Part shown: piece by piece, positions 7,145 to 16,402 of the stretch | Layout: each line of letters opens with the position of its first letter | Position numbering within the stretch: the first letter of the stretch is position 1 | Source of the DNA: Streptomyces sp. CB01580 | GTDB taxonomy: Bacteria > Actinomycetota > Actinomycetes > Streptomycetales > Streptomycetaceae | DNA: 64,000 nucleotides | Assembly: GCF_001905795.1 (NCBI RefSeq) | Contig: NZ_LIXJ01000006.1 | Span: 62,001-126,000 of the forward strand | Direction of reading: 5' to 3' | Position numbers and translations under genes: made by a program | Notes under the pieces: model-generated | The model's input: the letters and a program-made list of their open reading frames with translations, nothing else | Told to the model about the DNA's origin: nothing | Database searches by the model: none

Positions 7145-10100
7145 GTGACCGGCACTGCTGGCCCGGTGAGGCAGACCCGGCTGCACCGACTGGCGGGCGT
7201 GGTGGTGCTGTTGGCACCGCTTCTGGTTGCGGGCTCCGCATCCGCGCCGCAGGGTGCGCCGAGAGTCGCCGCCGCGACGGACGAAGCCCCGGCGGACGCG
7301 GGACGGATCGCCTTCGCCGGTACCGGACACCGCAGCCTCGGCCGGGTCTCCCCGTCGGACGCCGGCACCAGTGTCCCGTTGTTCGGCACCGCCCCGACCC
7401 ACTACGACCAGGACCCCTCCGCACGCGGCGGGGCACTGGTCTTCACCAGCCTGCGCGACACGGCGCGCCCGCAGGTGTACGTGCGCGAGGCGGGCGGAAC
7501 GGTGCGCAGACTCACCACCGACCGTGACGCCGCCCACCCCGAACTCTCCCCGGACGGGCGGACCGTGGTGTTCGACTCCGCGGAGCGGGGGCCCGGCGGC
7601 AGGGTCCAGCACGACCTGTGGGCGGTGGGGACCGACGGATCCGGCCTGCGACGGCTGACGGAATCGGACACCGACGAGACCCATCCGACGTTCTCCCCGG
7701 ACGGCACCAGGATCGCGTACTCCGCGGACGGCGACCTCCTGAGGGGCCGGCAGATATACGAACGGGCCGTGTCCGGCGGCCGGGCGACCCGGATCAGCGA
7801 CGGGCCGCCCGGCGACGCGACCGAACCGGTGTGGAACCCGGTGGACGACGACACCCGTCGTGCCCGCGTCGCGTACACCCTCACCGAGGACGAGGAGACC
7901 GGCCCCCGCCTCCGGGTGACCGAGGGCCTCGGGAACGACCGCCCCCTGCTGGCCGGTGTCCAGGCCGGCTGGCGCACCCGCTCCGCCGCCTGGCTTCCGG
8001 ACGGGAACGACCTGGTCTTCCTCAGCCCCGACACGACCTGTGGGTGCAAGGACTACGACCACGTCTACCGGGTGACCTCCTTCGACGAGAACGAGCCCGG
8101 CCTGGTGCTGGGCGAGGACCGCGAGGTCGAATCGCCCACCTGGACCGGGCCGATGGACTCCGGGACCGTCGTCGTGACCCGGCGGACCACCCGGGAAGCG
8201 CACGCCGTGACGCTCCAGGACGTCAGGCAGGACGGCTCGGACCCGCGGGACCTGGGACTCACCATCCTCAAGGAGGACCCTGAGGCCGACACGAACGAGG
8301 ACCCGGCCAAGGACCCCCTGTTCGATCCGGCGGACGGCTACGACCCGTGGACCGAGAGGCAGAGCTACACACCGGACGGCCGGCGCATCGTGGTGACCGT
8401 CTTCGGCAACGGCGAGGGCGGGCCCCCCGAACAGATCTGGCTCGCCGACGCCGACGGCTCGAATGCGGCTCCGATGAAGCTGGCCGGACGCGGCCCCGGC
8501 GACTGGGACACCGACCCGACCTTCTCGCCGGACGGCACCAGACTGGCGTTCACCCGGTCCTCGCCCGGCAGGGTCGACGGGAAGCCGGGGCCGAGCAGCA
8601 TCCTGATCGCCGACGTCGCCACGGGGGGGATCGTCGGCAGGATCGTTCCGCCGGAAGGGCAATTGGCGGGCGGCGACGCCCAGCCCACCTGGTCCTCGGA
8701 CGGCACCACCCTCGCCTTCACCCGCAACCATGTGATCCGCGGACTCGGTGGCATCAAACACGTCTGGACCGTCCCGGTGGAGGCGCTCGACCAGCAGCGG
8801 GACCTCAGCGTTACCGCCTGCCCCGGTGAATGCAAGATCATCGACGACAGCCCGGCGTTCTCCCCCGACGGGACCCGGATCGCCTTCAACCGCAAGGACG
8901 GCGGTGGCCGGATCAACGAGCGCAACGGAATCCTCGTGACCTCGCCCACCGGCGAAGGGTGCCGCGTCCTGCTGCCGTCCGCCCAGCGGGACAACCCCGA
9001 CGCCTGCAGGCAGGAGCTCCCCGACACCACGCACAGCGGCCCCTTCCAGCCCCGCGACGTGGCCTGGTCGCCGGACGCACGGCGGCTGGTGCTGAGTTCG
9101 CGCCGGACGGTCGAGGCGAACTCCCGGGAGCGGCTGAAGGTGCTCGACCTCGAAAGCGGCGACCTGACGCCGCTGACGAACGGACTCGCCGGGCGTCAGA
9201 AGGAGCCCGCGTTCCAGCAGTCGGTCGACCTGGCGCTGACCGCGCCGCCCACCGGCCCCGCGGTGGAGGTCGGCTCCTTCGGGGAGGTGACGGTCACCGT
9301 CACCAACCGGGGCCCCGCGCCCTCGCCCGGCACCGTCTTCACCGCCGACCCGCCGCCCGGCGTGCGGCTGGACGGGATCACCACCCCCGCCGGTACGTGC
9401 TCCACCGGGTCGCCGCAGTGCGATCTGGGCGTGCTCCGGCCCGGCGAGAGCATGGACGTCACCGTTCGGCTGACCGGGGTGACCACGGGGGACCAGCGGA
9501 TCGGCTGGTCGGTCACCGGCGCCGTACTGGACCCGAATCCCACGGACAACGCCACCGCGACCGTCGTCCCGGTCCGGGACGCGCCGGCCCCCACCCCCAC
9601 TCCCACCCCGACGACCTCACCGCCCGCGCCCCCGCCTCCGCTGCCGCCCGAGCCCGAGGCGGGACCCGGCGTCGTCGTACGGGCCCAGCCCAACCCCGGC
9701 TTCGTCGGCGGCCGGGTGGTGGTGACCTACACCGTGCGCAACGGACGGAACGCCCTCGCCACCGGCCTGCGGCTGAAGCTCGGCCTGCCCGCACGCATCC
9801 CGGCGGGCCCGCTCCCGGCGGGCTGCTCGGCCGGGGTGTGCACACTGCCCGACCTGGCTCCGGGAGCCTCCACGGTGGTCCGGGTCGTGCTCACGCCCGA
9901 CCGGGCACTGAGGACGACCATCACCGGCACGCTGACCACGACCGGTACCGACGCCGACACCCGCGACAACGTGGCCAGGACGCCGCTGCGCATTCTCCGG
10001 CCCCGCATCGTCGCGGTGCCCGCCGTCGGCAAACCGGGGTTCGTCACCTCCGTACGGGGCAAGGACTTCCCGCCGGGGGCCCCGGTGAGGCTCACCTGGA

Positions 10101-10300
10101 AACCGGGGATCACGGCGACCGCACCGCCCACCGTCCCGCGTGCGGACGGCACGTTCGTCGCGCAGCTGCTGATCCTGGTGAAGGACCGGACGGGACCGCG
10201 CACCATCACCGCCACGGGACCCGGGTTCAGCCCGGCCACCACGCCGTTCCTGGTGGTCGTCGGTGCCATCGTCCCGCCGGACGAGGTGGGGCGCCGGTGA
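7145..10300 (+). CDS. secreted PD40 beta-propeller protein of the eCIS locus
   Basis: I choose GTG 7145 (AGGTGGG just upstream), giving 1051 aa and a signal-like segment (LHRLAGVVVLLAPLLVAGSA, about 11-30); GTG 7133 is an alternative. Residues about 50-690 carry many TolB/PD40 repeats with the motif SPDGTRIAY or SPDGRTVVF, predicting a beta-propeller. Two CARDB/DUF11-like beta domains follow (VTVTNRGPAPSPGTVF; VVTYTVRNGRN), joined by a Pro/Thr linker at about 815-835 (PTPTPTPTTSPPAPPPP), and a final beta domain. It overlaps the next gene by GTGA. Export plus repeats suggests a surface or extracellular adhesive or scaffold role; this is inference. It forms an operon with the DUF4255 and AAA genes. 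Confidence 0.8.
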   Translation: MTGTAGPVRQTRLHRLAGVVVLLAPLLVAGSASAPQGAPRVAAATDEAPADAGRIAFAGTGHRSLGRVSPSDAGTSVPLFGTAPTHYDQDPSARGGALVFTSLRDTARPQVYVREAGGTVRRLTTDRDAAHPELSPDGRTVVFDSAERGPGGRVQHDLWAVGTDGSGLRRLTESDTDETHPTFSPDGTRIAYSADGDLLRGRQIYERAVSGGRATRISDGPPGDATEPVWNPVDDDTRRARVAYTLTEDEETGPRLRVTEGLGNDRPLLAGVQAGWRTRSAAWLPDGNDLVFLSPDTTCGCKDYDHVYRVTSFDENEPGLVLGEDREVESPTWTGPMDSGTVVVTRRTTREAHAVTLQDVRQDGSDPRDLGLTILKEDPEADTNEDPAKDPLFDPADGYDPWTERQSYTPDGRRIVVTVFGNGEGGPPEQIWLADADGSNAAPMKLAGRGPGDWDTDPTFSPDGTRLAFTRSSPGRVDGKPGPSSILIADVATGGIVGRIVPPEGQLAGGDAQPTWSSDGTTLAFTRNHVIRGLGGIKHVWTVPVEALDQQRDLSVTACPGECKIIDDSPAFSPDGTRIAFNRKDGGGRINERNGILVTSPTGEGCRVLLPSAQRDNPDACRQELPDTTHSGPFQPRDVAWSPDARRLVLSSRRTVEANSRERLKVLDLESGDLTPLTNGLAGRQKEPAFQQSVDLALTAPPTGPAVEVGSFGEVTVTVTNRGPAPSPGTVFTADPPPGVRLDGITTPAGTCSTGSPQCDLGVLRPGESMDVTVRLTGVTTGDQRIGWSVTGAVLDPNPTDNATATVVPVRDAPAPTPTPTPTTSPPAPPPPLPPEPEAGPGVVVRAQPNPGFVGGRVVVTYTVRNGRNALATGLRLKLGLPARIPAGPLPAGCSAGVCTLPDLAPGASTVVRVVLTPDRALRTTITGTLTTTGTDADTRDNVARTPLRILRPRIVAVPAVGKPGFVTSVRGKDFPPGAPVRLTWKPGITATAPPTVPRADGTFVAQLLILVKDRTGPRTITATGPGFSPATTPFLVVVGAIVPPDEVGRR

Positions 10301-11001
10301 TCCACGAAGTCGACGAGGGACTGCGGCTGTTGCTGGTCGAGGCCGGTCTCCAGGAGAGCGGAGTCGATCTGGTCTTCGAGGCGCCGACGAAGGACTGGGC
10401 CGCCCGGCGCAACGCCCCCACGGTCAGTGTCTTCCTGCACGGCATCCGCGAGGACGCGACCCGGCGCCGCACCGGCACCGCCGAGGAGCACGACGAGGAG
10501 GGAACGGTGGTCGGCTGGCGCACCCCGCCGCGCTGGTTCGAGCTGACCTACCTGGTGACCGCCTGGACCAACCGCCCGCAGGACGAACACCGGCTGCTCT
10601 CCGAGGTGTTGCGCTGCCTCGTACGGTCGAGCGCGCTGCCCGCCCGGACACTCACCGGCAGCCTCGCCGAACTGGGTCTGACCGTGGAGATCGAGGCGGC
10701 GGGCTCGGGCGCCGACCGGCAGTCCACCGCCGACGTGTGGTCCGCGCTCGGTGGCGAGCTCAAGGCCGCGATCGACCTGCGGGTGTGGGCGCCGCTGGAA
10801 GGCGAACGGACGTCCGCCGGCCCGCCGGTCACCGAAGGGCTGGTGGTACGCGCCGCGCCCGCACAGGACGGCGAAGGTGCGGAACCGGGGCGCAGGCTGC
10901 GCTACGACGGGGCGTCCGATCCCGGTGAGCAGGGCTTCGCCGCGGAACGCGAACGGCAACTGCCGCCCGGTCGGCGCAGGCGCGGGAGCGCGGCTCGATG
11001 A
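10297..11001 (+). CDS. DUF4255 (Pvc16-type) eCIS protein
   Basis: The GTG at 10297 overlaps the previous TGA (GTGA), and the gene ends within an ATGA overlap with the AAA gene, so the three are translationally coupled. The 234-aa product begins VIHEVDEGLRLLLVEAGL and contains PTVSVFLHGIREDATRR and FELTYLVTAWTNRPQDEHRL, the hallmark of DUF4255, with a following segment AALGGELKAAIDLRVWAP-like at 160-170. In PVC and anti-feeding prophage particles this protein (Pvc16 or Afp16) caps the tube and sheath and sets length or stabilises the end. The length of the core (about 190 aa) is normal; the last 30 residues are Arg-rich. Confidence 0.88.
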   Translation: MIHEVDEGLRLLLVEAGLQESGVDLVFEAPTKDWAARRNAPTVSVFLHGIREDATRRRTGTAEEHDEEGTVVGWRTPPRWFELTYLVTAWTNRPQDEHRLLSEVLRCLVRSSALPARTLTGSLAELGLTVEIEAAGSGADRQSTADVWSALGGELKAAIDLRVWAPLEGERTSAGPPVTEGLVVRAAPAQDGEGAEPGRRLRYDGASDPGEQGFAAERERQLPPGRRRRGSAAR

Positions 11002-13130
11002 CCACGGCACAGGACTCCCGTACCGTCCGTGAACTGCCCGGCGCCCCGACGGCCGTCGAGGAACTCTGGGAGCGGTTGATCCACGTCGAGCAGCGGGTCA
11101 GGAGCGCCGTCGCGGCCCGGCGGGCCGTCGACCCGCAAGCGGACGATCCCTACCGGGGGCAGTACCTCACCCACGAGGGTGCCGAACGGATCCTGGCGGC
11201 CCGCGACGCGTTCGGGCCGGTGCCGGAGTACGCGTCCCGGCCCGGACCGGACTCGCCGCCCGGGAGCCGGATGGGCAGGCTCGCCGCGGAGTTCGGCCTG
11301 ACGCCGCTGGACATCGATCTGCTGCTGGTCGCGATGGCGCCGGACATCGACGCCCGGTTCGAGCGGCTCTACGGCTACCTCAACGACGACCTCACCCGAC
11401 GAAGGCCGACCATCGGCCTGGCACTCGAACTCTGCGGGCTGCCCGCCGCGAGCTCCGGCCGCTTCCGGTTCTCGTCGTCCGCCCCGCTGGTCGCGGGCGG
11501 ACTGCTGACAGTCCTGGAGGCCGACCGTCCGCTGCTCTCACGGGTGCTGCGGGTACCGGACCGGGTCACCGCCCACCTGCTCGGCGACGACGAACCCGAC
11601 GGGAGGCTGCGCGGACTGGTCCGGATGGCCGGCCCCGAGGACGAGCCCGCCCCGGAGCCTCAGGTACTGCACGTCGCGGCGGCAGTGGGCACGGGCAGCG
11701 GCCTGGTCCATCTGCTGGACCGGGGAGGCGACCCCGGCGGACTCGCCGTGCGGGCGCTGCTCGCCGCGGGACGGCGCCCGCTGCTGGTCGACGTCGCGGC
11801 ACTCGTCGGCGTCCCGCAACCGGCGGAGCTCGTCCGGACCCTGGCGGCCGAGGCCCGGCTGAGCGGAGGCGGTGTCGTCCTCGGGCCGATCGAAGGGCTC
11901 GCGCCCGAACGCCCCGAGGGAGCCGGACTGCTCGGCAGCCTGTGCGCGGCGATCAGCGGCACGCCGCTGATCGTGTACGGGAAGAAGGACTGGGACCCCC
12001 GATGGAGCGGGGAGAGCCCCGTTCCGGTCCGTGTCCTGCCCACTGGTCACGCAGGTGCGGCGCGGCGGTGGAGCCGGGCGCTCGCCGCGGCCGGCACCGC
12101 GGTCGGGCTGCCTCCCGAGAACGTGCGGGCGGCCGAGGAAATCGCGACGGCCGTCACGTCCTACCGGCTCGACTCCGAGCAGCTGCGCAGGGCCGCCACC
12201 GTCGCCTCCCGGCTGGCGGCCGCGCAGGAGCGTCCGGTGGACCCGCAGGACCTGCGCAGGGCGGTCCGGGCCCAGAACGGCGCGGGGCTCGAACGGCTCG
12301 CGCGCCGCATCGAGCCGACCGTGGGCTGGGACGACCTCGTCCTGCCCGCCGCGACCCGTCGGCAGCTGTCCGAACTCGCCCTGCGCGCACGCCACCGCGA
12401 ACAGGTGCTCGGCCAATGGCGGATGCGCCCCGGCGGAGGCCGGGGGCGAGGGGTCATCGCGTTGTTCGCCGGCGAGTCGGGCACCGGGAAGACGATGTCC
12501 GCCGAAGTGGTGGCCTCGGAGCTCGGCGTGGACCTCTACGTCGTGGACCTGTCCATCGTGGTGGACAAGTACATCGGCGAGACCGAGAAGAACCTCGAAA
12601 GAATCTTCGTCGAGGCGGCGGACGTCAACGGCATCCTGCTGTTCGACGAGGCGGACGCCATCTTCGGCAAGCGCTCGCAGGTCAAGGACGCTCAGGACCG
12701 CCATGCCAACGTGGAGTCGGCCTACCTGCTGCAGCGGATGGAATCCTTCGACGGGATCGCTGTGCTCACCACCAACCTGCGGGCCAATTTGGACGAGGCC
12801 TTCACACGCCGCCTCGACGTGATCGCGGAGTTCCCCATGCCGGACGCCCAGCAGCGACTGGCCCTGTGGGACCGCTGCCTCGGGACGGCGATCCCGCGCG
12901 ACGCGGACCTCGACCTGGAATTCTGCGCGCGGCGCTTCGAGCTGGCGGGAGGATCGATCCGCGCCTGCGCGGTGACCGCAGCCTATCGGGCGGCGGAATC
13001 GGGGGGACCGCTCGGGATGAAGCAGATCGTCTCGGCCGTGCTCCAGGAGTACCGCAAACTCGGTCGACTGGTCATGGAGAGCGAGTTCGGCCCCTGGCTG
13101 GACCGTACGCAGGGGCGCGGCGCGGGGTAG
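10998..13130 (+). CDS. AAA+ ATPase of the eCIS locus (Pvc15-type)
   Basis: The 710-aa protein starts at the ATG in the ATGA overlap with the DUF4255 gene. The N-terminal 400 residues are the variable region of Pvc15-like ATPases. The C-terminal AAA+ domain shows Walker A GESGTGKT at about 491-498, Walker B ILLFDEADAIFGKR at about 545-558, sensor LTTNLRANLDEAF and an arginine-finger region FTRRLDV. Such an ATPase is found in nearly all eCIS loci and is thought to help assembly or cargo loading. It is the last gene of the plus-strand arm; the stop (13128-13130) is followed by non-coding sequence. Confidence 0.93.
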   Translation: MTTAQDSRTVRELPGAPTAVEELWERLIHVEQRVRSAVAARRAVDPQADDPYRGQYLTHEGAERILAARDAFGPVPEYASRPGPDSPPGSRMGRLAAEFGLTPLDIDLLLVAMAPDIDARFERLYGYLNDDLTRRRPTIGLALELCGLPAASSGRFRFSSSAPLVAGGLLTVLEADRPLLSRVLRVPDRVTAHLLGDDEPDGRLRGLVRMAGPEDEPAPEPQVLHVAAAVGTGSGLVHLLDRGGDPGGLAVRALLAAGRRPLLVDVAALVGVPQPAELVRTLAAEARLSGGGVVLGPIEGLAPERPEGAGLLGSLCAAISGTPLIVYGKKDWDPRWSGESPVPVRVLPTGHAGAARRWSRALAAAGTAVGLPPENVRAAEEIATAVTSYRLDSEQLRRAATVASRLAAAQERPVDPQDLRRAVRAQNGAGLERLARRIEPTVGWDDLVLPAATRRQLSELALRARHREQVLGQWRMRPGGGRGRGVIALFAGESGTGKTMSAEVVASELGVDLYVVDLSIVVDKYIGETEKNLERIFVEAADVNGILLFDEADAIFGKRSQVKDAQDRHANVESAYLLQRMESFDGIAVLTTNLRANLDEAFTRRLDVIAEFPMPDAQQRLALWDRCLGTAIPRDADLDLEFCARRFELAGGSIRACAVTAAYRAAESGGPLGMKQIVSAVLQEYRKLGRLVMESEFGPWLDRTQGRGAG

Positions 13131-13479
13131 ATGCCTCTCTTCCTCTCCCGGAAGAAGCCGGGCCTCTTCGGCGAGTACGAGCGAGGAGGTTCTTCGTCCG
13201 CCGGTGGTAGCGCCCCATGCATGACTGACCAGCGAGGACGGCTCTGCTCGCGGTGGGCGGTGCGGAGGCCGCAACCGCTGGTGCCCGACGACGGAGTCGG
13301 GTATCGGAGTGTCCGAACGGCCTGTGGAGTCCACTTGTTGTGGGACTCGAAGAACTCGGTCGTCGAGAGCGCCTCAGCCGAGATCACGGCGGGCCGGGCA
13401 TGCGCGGAACATGCGCGGGTGGCCCATCGGTGGTTTCGTGGAAGCAGGCGAAGTCGACTACCGATCCGAGGTGGGCACG
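13131..13479. other. non-coding gap between eCIS and RiPP locus
   Basis: A frame opens at ATG 13131 directly after the ATPase stop (MPLFLSRKKPGLFGEYERGG), but it lacks a ribosome-binding site, recognisable content and a plausible end, and it overlaps the next gene. A short CCCGG...CCGGG hairpin sits at about 13147-13162. The end of the gap carries the ribosome-binding site GAGGTGGG for the RiPP precursor. Confidence 0.4.
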
Positions 13480-13737
13480 ATGCCTGACTTCAAGCTGGGC
13501 GATCCGATGGACGAGCACGCCGAGGACGTCGTCAAGATGCCTCCCCCGGTCGTTTTTCGTGCGCAGCCGGACAGTTACGTGAAGCTGAAGACCCCTGAGC
13601 AGCTGCGGGCTTGGGAGCAAGCGGTCCGGCAGACGACCGGGCTTGAGATCGTGGCTGAGAATCTCGCGGGTGTGGCCTCCGAAACCGGGTGCTCGTACGG
13701 CGAGGCGAGCCATAGCGACGACTGCGGACTGGCGTGA
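13480..13737 (+). CDS. candidate ATP-grasp-modified RiPP precursor peptide, 85 aa
   Basis: The ATG at 13480 follows GAGGTGGG at good spacing. The 85-aa product has a leader-like part with a helical segment LKTPEQLRAWEQAVRQTTGL (residues 36-55) and a short C-terminal core-like tail from about residue 61 that is rich in hydroxy and acidic residues: Ser67, Glu68, Thr69, Ser72, Glu75, Ser77, Ser79, Asp80, Asp81, plus Cys71 and Cys82. Side chains of this kind are the donors and acceptors of graspetide ester or amide crosslinks. Its stop overlaps the GTG of an ATP-grasp gene (GTGA), the usual precursor-maturase arrangement. The leader is not the canonical Streptomyces TgmA type, so assignment rests on context and composition. 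Confidence 0.65.
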   Translation: MPDFKLGDPMDEHAEDVVKMPPPVVFRAQPDSYVKLKTPEQLRAWEQAVRQTTGLEIVAENLAGVASETGCSYGEASHSDDCGLA

Positions 13738-14705
13738 TACTGGCCGTCTCGGTCCGCGACGACCTGCACACTCTCGCTGTGCAGCATGCGGTGCGCAGCC
13801 GGCGAAGGCACGATTTCCACATCGTGGAGAGCGACACCATCGCCGGCCGACAGACACTGTCCTGGTACTCGCACAGCGACGAGGACACCTGTGGGATTCG
13901 GGCCGCAACCCTTCTCACCTCCGAGGGTGTCCCTGTCGCGCCGGAGGAGGCTGCTGTCCTGTGGTGGCGGCGGCCCAGGGCCGATCAGGAGATCGCCGCG
14001 CATGCGGGCAGCACCCACGAGCGCAGCCTCGTGAACAACGACTGTCGCGGCGCTCTCGGAGGCATCCTCGCCGCCGCCTTCGACGGCCAGTGGATCTCGC
14101 CACCCGAGGCGACCGATCGGGCTGCCGACAAGGTGTACCAACTCGCGGTGGCACAGGATGCCGGCTTCCGGGTACCGCGCACCCTGGTCTCCCAGTCACG
14201 AGAAGACGTCATAGCCTTCACGAGGCAAGTCGGGCGAGCCATCGTCAAACCAGTGGTCGGTGCCCGGGGACCGTCCCTCTGGACACGCTGGATCGACGAC
14301 CCGGAATCGATTCCGGCGCAGTCGTTCGAGGTGTGTCCCGCCACCTACCAGGAGTACATCGAGGGCTGCCGGCACATCAGGCTCAATTGCTTCGGTGAGC
14401 ACATGTATGCCGCGCTCATCGAGACGGAAGAACTCGACTGGCGGCCCGACCTCCAAGTGCCCATATCTCCCTGGTCCGTTCCGGAGGACATCGGCCGGCA
14501 GGTGGGCGCAGTCCTGAACCGACTGGGACTGCGCATGGGCGTGGTGGACCTGAAGCTGACGCCGGACGGGCAGCCGGTATGGCTCGAGGTGAACCCGCAG
14601 GGCCAGTTCCTGTTCCTGGAACCACTCATGGGCGAGCCGCTGACGGAACACTTCGCCGACTTCCTGCTCTCCGCAGCCGACACACCGCCCGAAGCGCAGG
14701 AATGA
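13734..14705 (+). CDS. ATP-grasp RiPP maturase (graspetide synthetase-like)
   Basis: The GTG at 13734 overlaps the precursor stop. The 323-aa protein has the MvdD/RimK-like plan: an N-terminal pre-ATP-grasp domain (WWRRPRADQEI at about 76-86), SPPEATDRAADKVYQLAVAQ, a phosphate-binding lysine region (GRAIVKPVVGARGPSL, about 168-183), YQEYIEG, and a metal-binding end VWLEVNPQGQFLFLEP. Such enzymes activate Asp or Glu side chains as acyl phosphates and form ester or amide links inside a precursor. The nearest named family is the SAV_5884-type grasp maturases. Unlike many relatives there is no PIMT-type methyltransferase beside it. A hairpin follows the stop. Confidence 0.88.
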   Translation: MILAVSVRDDLHTLAVQHAVRSRRRHDFHIVESDTIAGRQTLSWYSHSDEDTCGIRAATLLTSEGVPVAPEEAAVLWWRRPRADQEIAAHAGSTHERSLVNNDCRGALGGILAAAFDGQWISPPEATDRAADKVYQLAVAQDAGFRVPRTLVSQSREDVIAFTRQVGRAIVKPVVGARGPSLWTRWIDDPESIPAQSFEVCPATYQEYIEGCRHIRLNCFGEHMYAALIETEELDWRPDLQVPISPWSVPEDIGRQVGAVLNRLGLRMGVVDLKLTPDGQPVWLEVNPQGQFLFLEPLMGEPLTEHFADFLLSAADTPPEAQE

Positions 14706-14707
14706 AG

Positions 14708-14739
14708 GCGCCACCACGACACCACCCGCGTCGTGGCGC
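14708..14739 (+). terminator. hairpin after the ATP-grasp gene
   Basis: GCGCCACCACGAC (14708-14720) pairs with GTCGTGGCGC (14730-14739), with a three-base bulge, three bases after the stop codon. No U-tract follows, as is common in Streptomyces terminators. Confidence 0.5.
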
Positions 14740-14984
14740 AGTGTCTCCTCGACGACGTCGTTCCAGCCGCACCGGCCGGACGTGGGCCGGTGCGGCAGCG
14801 ACGACGACGCGACCGACGGTGACGTTGTCTCCGCGCACGACGTTCTCTTCCTCACCGTCCGCTGGACAGCCCGGACCGGGCAGGCACGACCACGATCGTG
14901 CGCGCACGCCACTATGCCGCCGAAGCCCGAAGCGGATGCCGGGCACTCGGATGTGCTTCGGGTGGCGGAAGGCACGACCGAGGT

Positions 14985-15012
14985 GGGGTGGCCCTGCCCA
15001 CAGGGCCACCCC
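14985..15012 (-). terminator. perfect 12-bp terminator hairpin
   Basis: GGGGTGGCCCTG, loop CCCA, CAGGGCCACCCC: a perfect 12-bp stem starting nine bases beyond the stop of the minus-strand SDR gene. It can also stop plus-strand transcription from the RiPP locus, making it a shared convergent terminator. Confidence 0.8.
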
Positions 15013-15020
15013 GGGAGAAC

Positions 15021-15767
15021 TCAGCTCTGCCGCGCGAGCCAGTCGGTGAAACGGGTCTCGGTGATGCGCGCGTCGGGGCCGGGAAGGAGAGTGTTCTCCC
15101 GCAGCTCGGCTCCGAAGTACGGGGCCTGCGGATCGGTCACGACAGCGCGTGGGTCGTTCTCGGCCGCGAGGCCGGTGCGGATGAGTTCGTCCAACCGGAA
15201 GGTGTCGGGGCCGGCCACCTCCACGATGCCGTTGACGGGGGCGCCGACAGCCGTACGTCCCACTGCGGCGGCCACGTCGTCGGAGTACATGGGCTGGATC
15301 TTCACGGGAGCCAGCCGCACGGTGTCACCGTCGGTCGCCGAGGCTGCGATGCCCTTCACGAACTCGAAGAACTGCGTGGCGTGGACGATGGAGTAAGGAA
15401 TCCCGGAGGCTTTGATCAGCTCCTCCTGCGCCTGCTTGGCACGGAAGTAGCCGCTCTCCTGGAGCCGCTCGGTGCCGACCACGGAGAGCGCGACATGGTG
15501 GGTCACACCGGCGTTCGCCTCGGCCCTGAGAAGGTTGGTGGTCGAGGTGTGGAAGAACGTCATGACGGCATCGTCCTCGAACGAAGGGGAGTTCGACACG
15601 TCGACCACGACCGAGGCGCCCTTCAGGGCCTCGGCAAGGCCCTCGCCCGTCAGTGTGTTGACGCCAGTGTTGGGCGCCGCCGACACCGCCTCGTGGCCGT
15701 GCTCGTTGAGCTTGGCGACCAGCTTCGAGCCGATGAGTCCGGTACCACCGATCACTACGACCTTCAT
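15021..15767 (-). CDS. atypical SDR / NmrA-like NAD(P)-binding protein
   Basis: The 248-aa product opens with MKVVVIGGTGLIGSKLVAKL, a GxxGxxG dinucleotide-binding motif. The segments VVVDVSNSPSFEDDAVMTFF, HHVALSVVGTERL, SGYFRAKQAQEELI (YxxxK) and MYSDDVAAAVGRTAV are typical of the SDR-a/NmrA subfamily, which includes NAD(P)H:quinone reductase-like and redox-sensing proteins. The substrate is unknown. The ribosome-binding site GAGAGGACTTTCC precedes the ATG. It is a single-gene unit with its own strong terminator and is convergent with the RiPP locus, so functional linkage to that locus is unlikely. Confidence 0.88.
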   Translation of the reverse strand: MKVVVIGGTGLIGSKLVAKLNEHGHEAVSAAPNTGVNTLTGEGLAEALKGASVVVDVSNSPSFEDDAVMTFFHTSTTNLLRAEANAGVTHHVALSVVGTERLQESGYFRAKQAQEELIKASGIPYSIVHATQFFEFVKGIAASATDGDTVRLAPVKIQPMYSDDVAAAVGRTAVGAPVNGIVEVAGPDTFRLDELIRTGLAAENDPRAVVTDPQAPYFGAELRENTLLPGPDARITETRFTDWLARQS

Positions 15768-16402
15768 GATGGAAAGTCCTCTCTCGGAGATTCTTCTGCT
15801 TCTTCCGATGCCAGACGGCCCGTCTCATCGGCCGCTCGCTCGTATCGGATAGGACAGCGTGGTCACTGAATGTGTGACAGGCGCCCGGGTGAATCTCGGG
15901 AGATCTCACCACGAGACGGTCGGGTTTCCGCACGAGGCATGATGGCGCACCATGCGACGGGGGAGCGGATCAGCCACTGGAAAGCGACATGAAAGACACC
16001 TGTCGGCGGAAAGGAAGGACCGGGAGGTTACTCGTTCCGGCCCCAATCGTTCATCGGCACGGATCGCGCCGATGAAGGCGAGCCGGGACTCCGTGGCGAG
16101 ACCTTCGGGATGTCGAAACGACGGGCAACAAGGAGTCTTGCGGTGAGGTCGTCCAGACGGTGTTTCTCAAGACCTGTGATTCGAGAACGCCGAAAGTGGC
16201 GGCCCCACGGCGGCATGGGCCACCTCGGAGGCGACATCGTGCGGGACCGCGCGGCTGCGGCAGGGCGGCGACGAGTCGAAGCTGTCACAGAATTCCGGAG
16301 TTCTCGGTCGACACTGTCGTACGGTCATGGGACCGCGACCTGGCCTTTTACGAACGGTGCACCCATCCCACGACCTGGTGGACCTACGGAAGGTGCGACA
16401 CG
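15768..16402. other. 635-bp stretch without a convincing gene
   Basis: Upstream region of the SDR gene followed by sequence in which both strands are open in short frames. None has recognisable content or a ribosome-binding site. The GC content dips near 15930-16170, which may mark a decayed gene, but I could not identify one. Confidence 0.4.

Noticed and set aside
13131..13487. 118-aa frame starting directly after the AAA ATPase stop
   Set aside because: No ribosome-binding site, no recognisable content, overlaps the better-supported precursor gene.
16028..16288. 86-aa minus frame upstream of the cupin gene
   Set aside because: Contains LDDLTARLLVARRF, vaguely HTH-like, but nothing else supports it.
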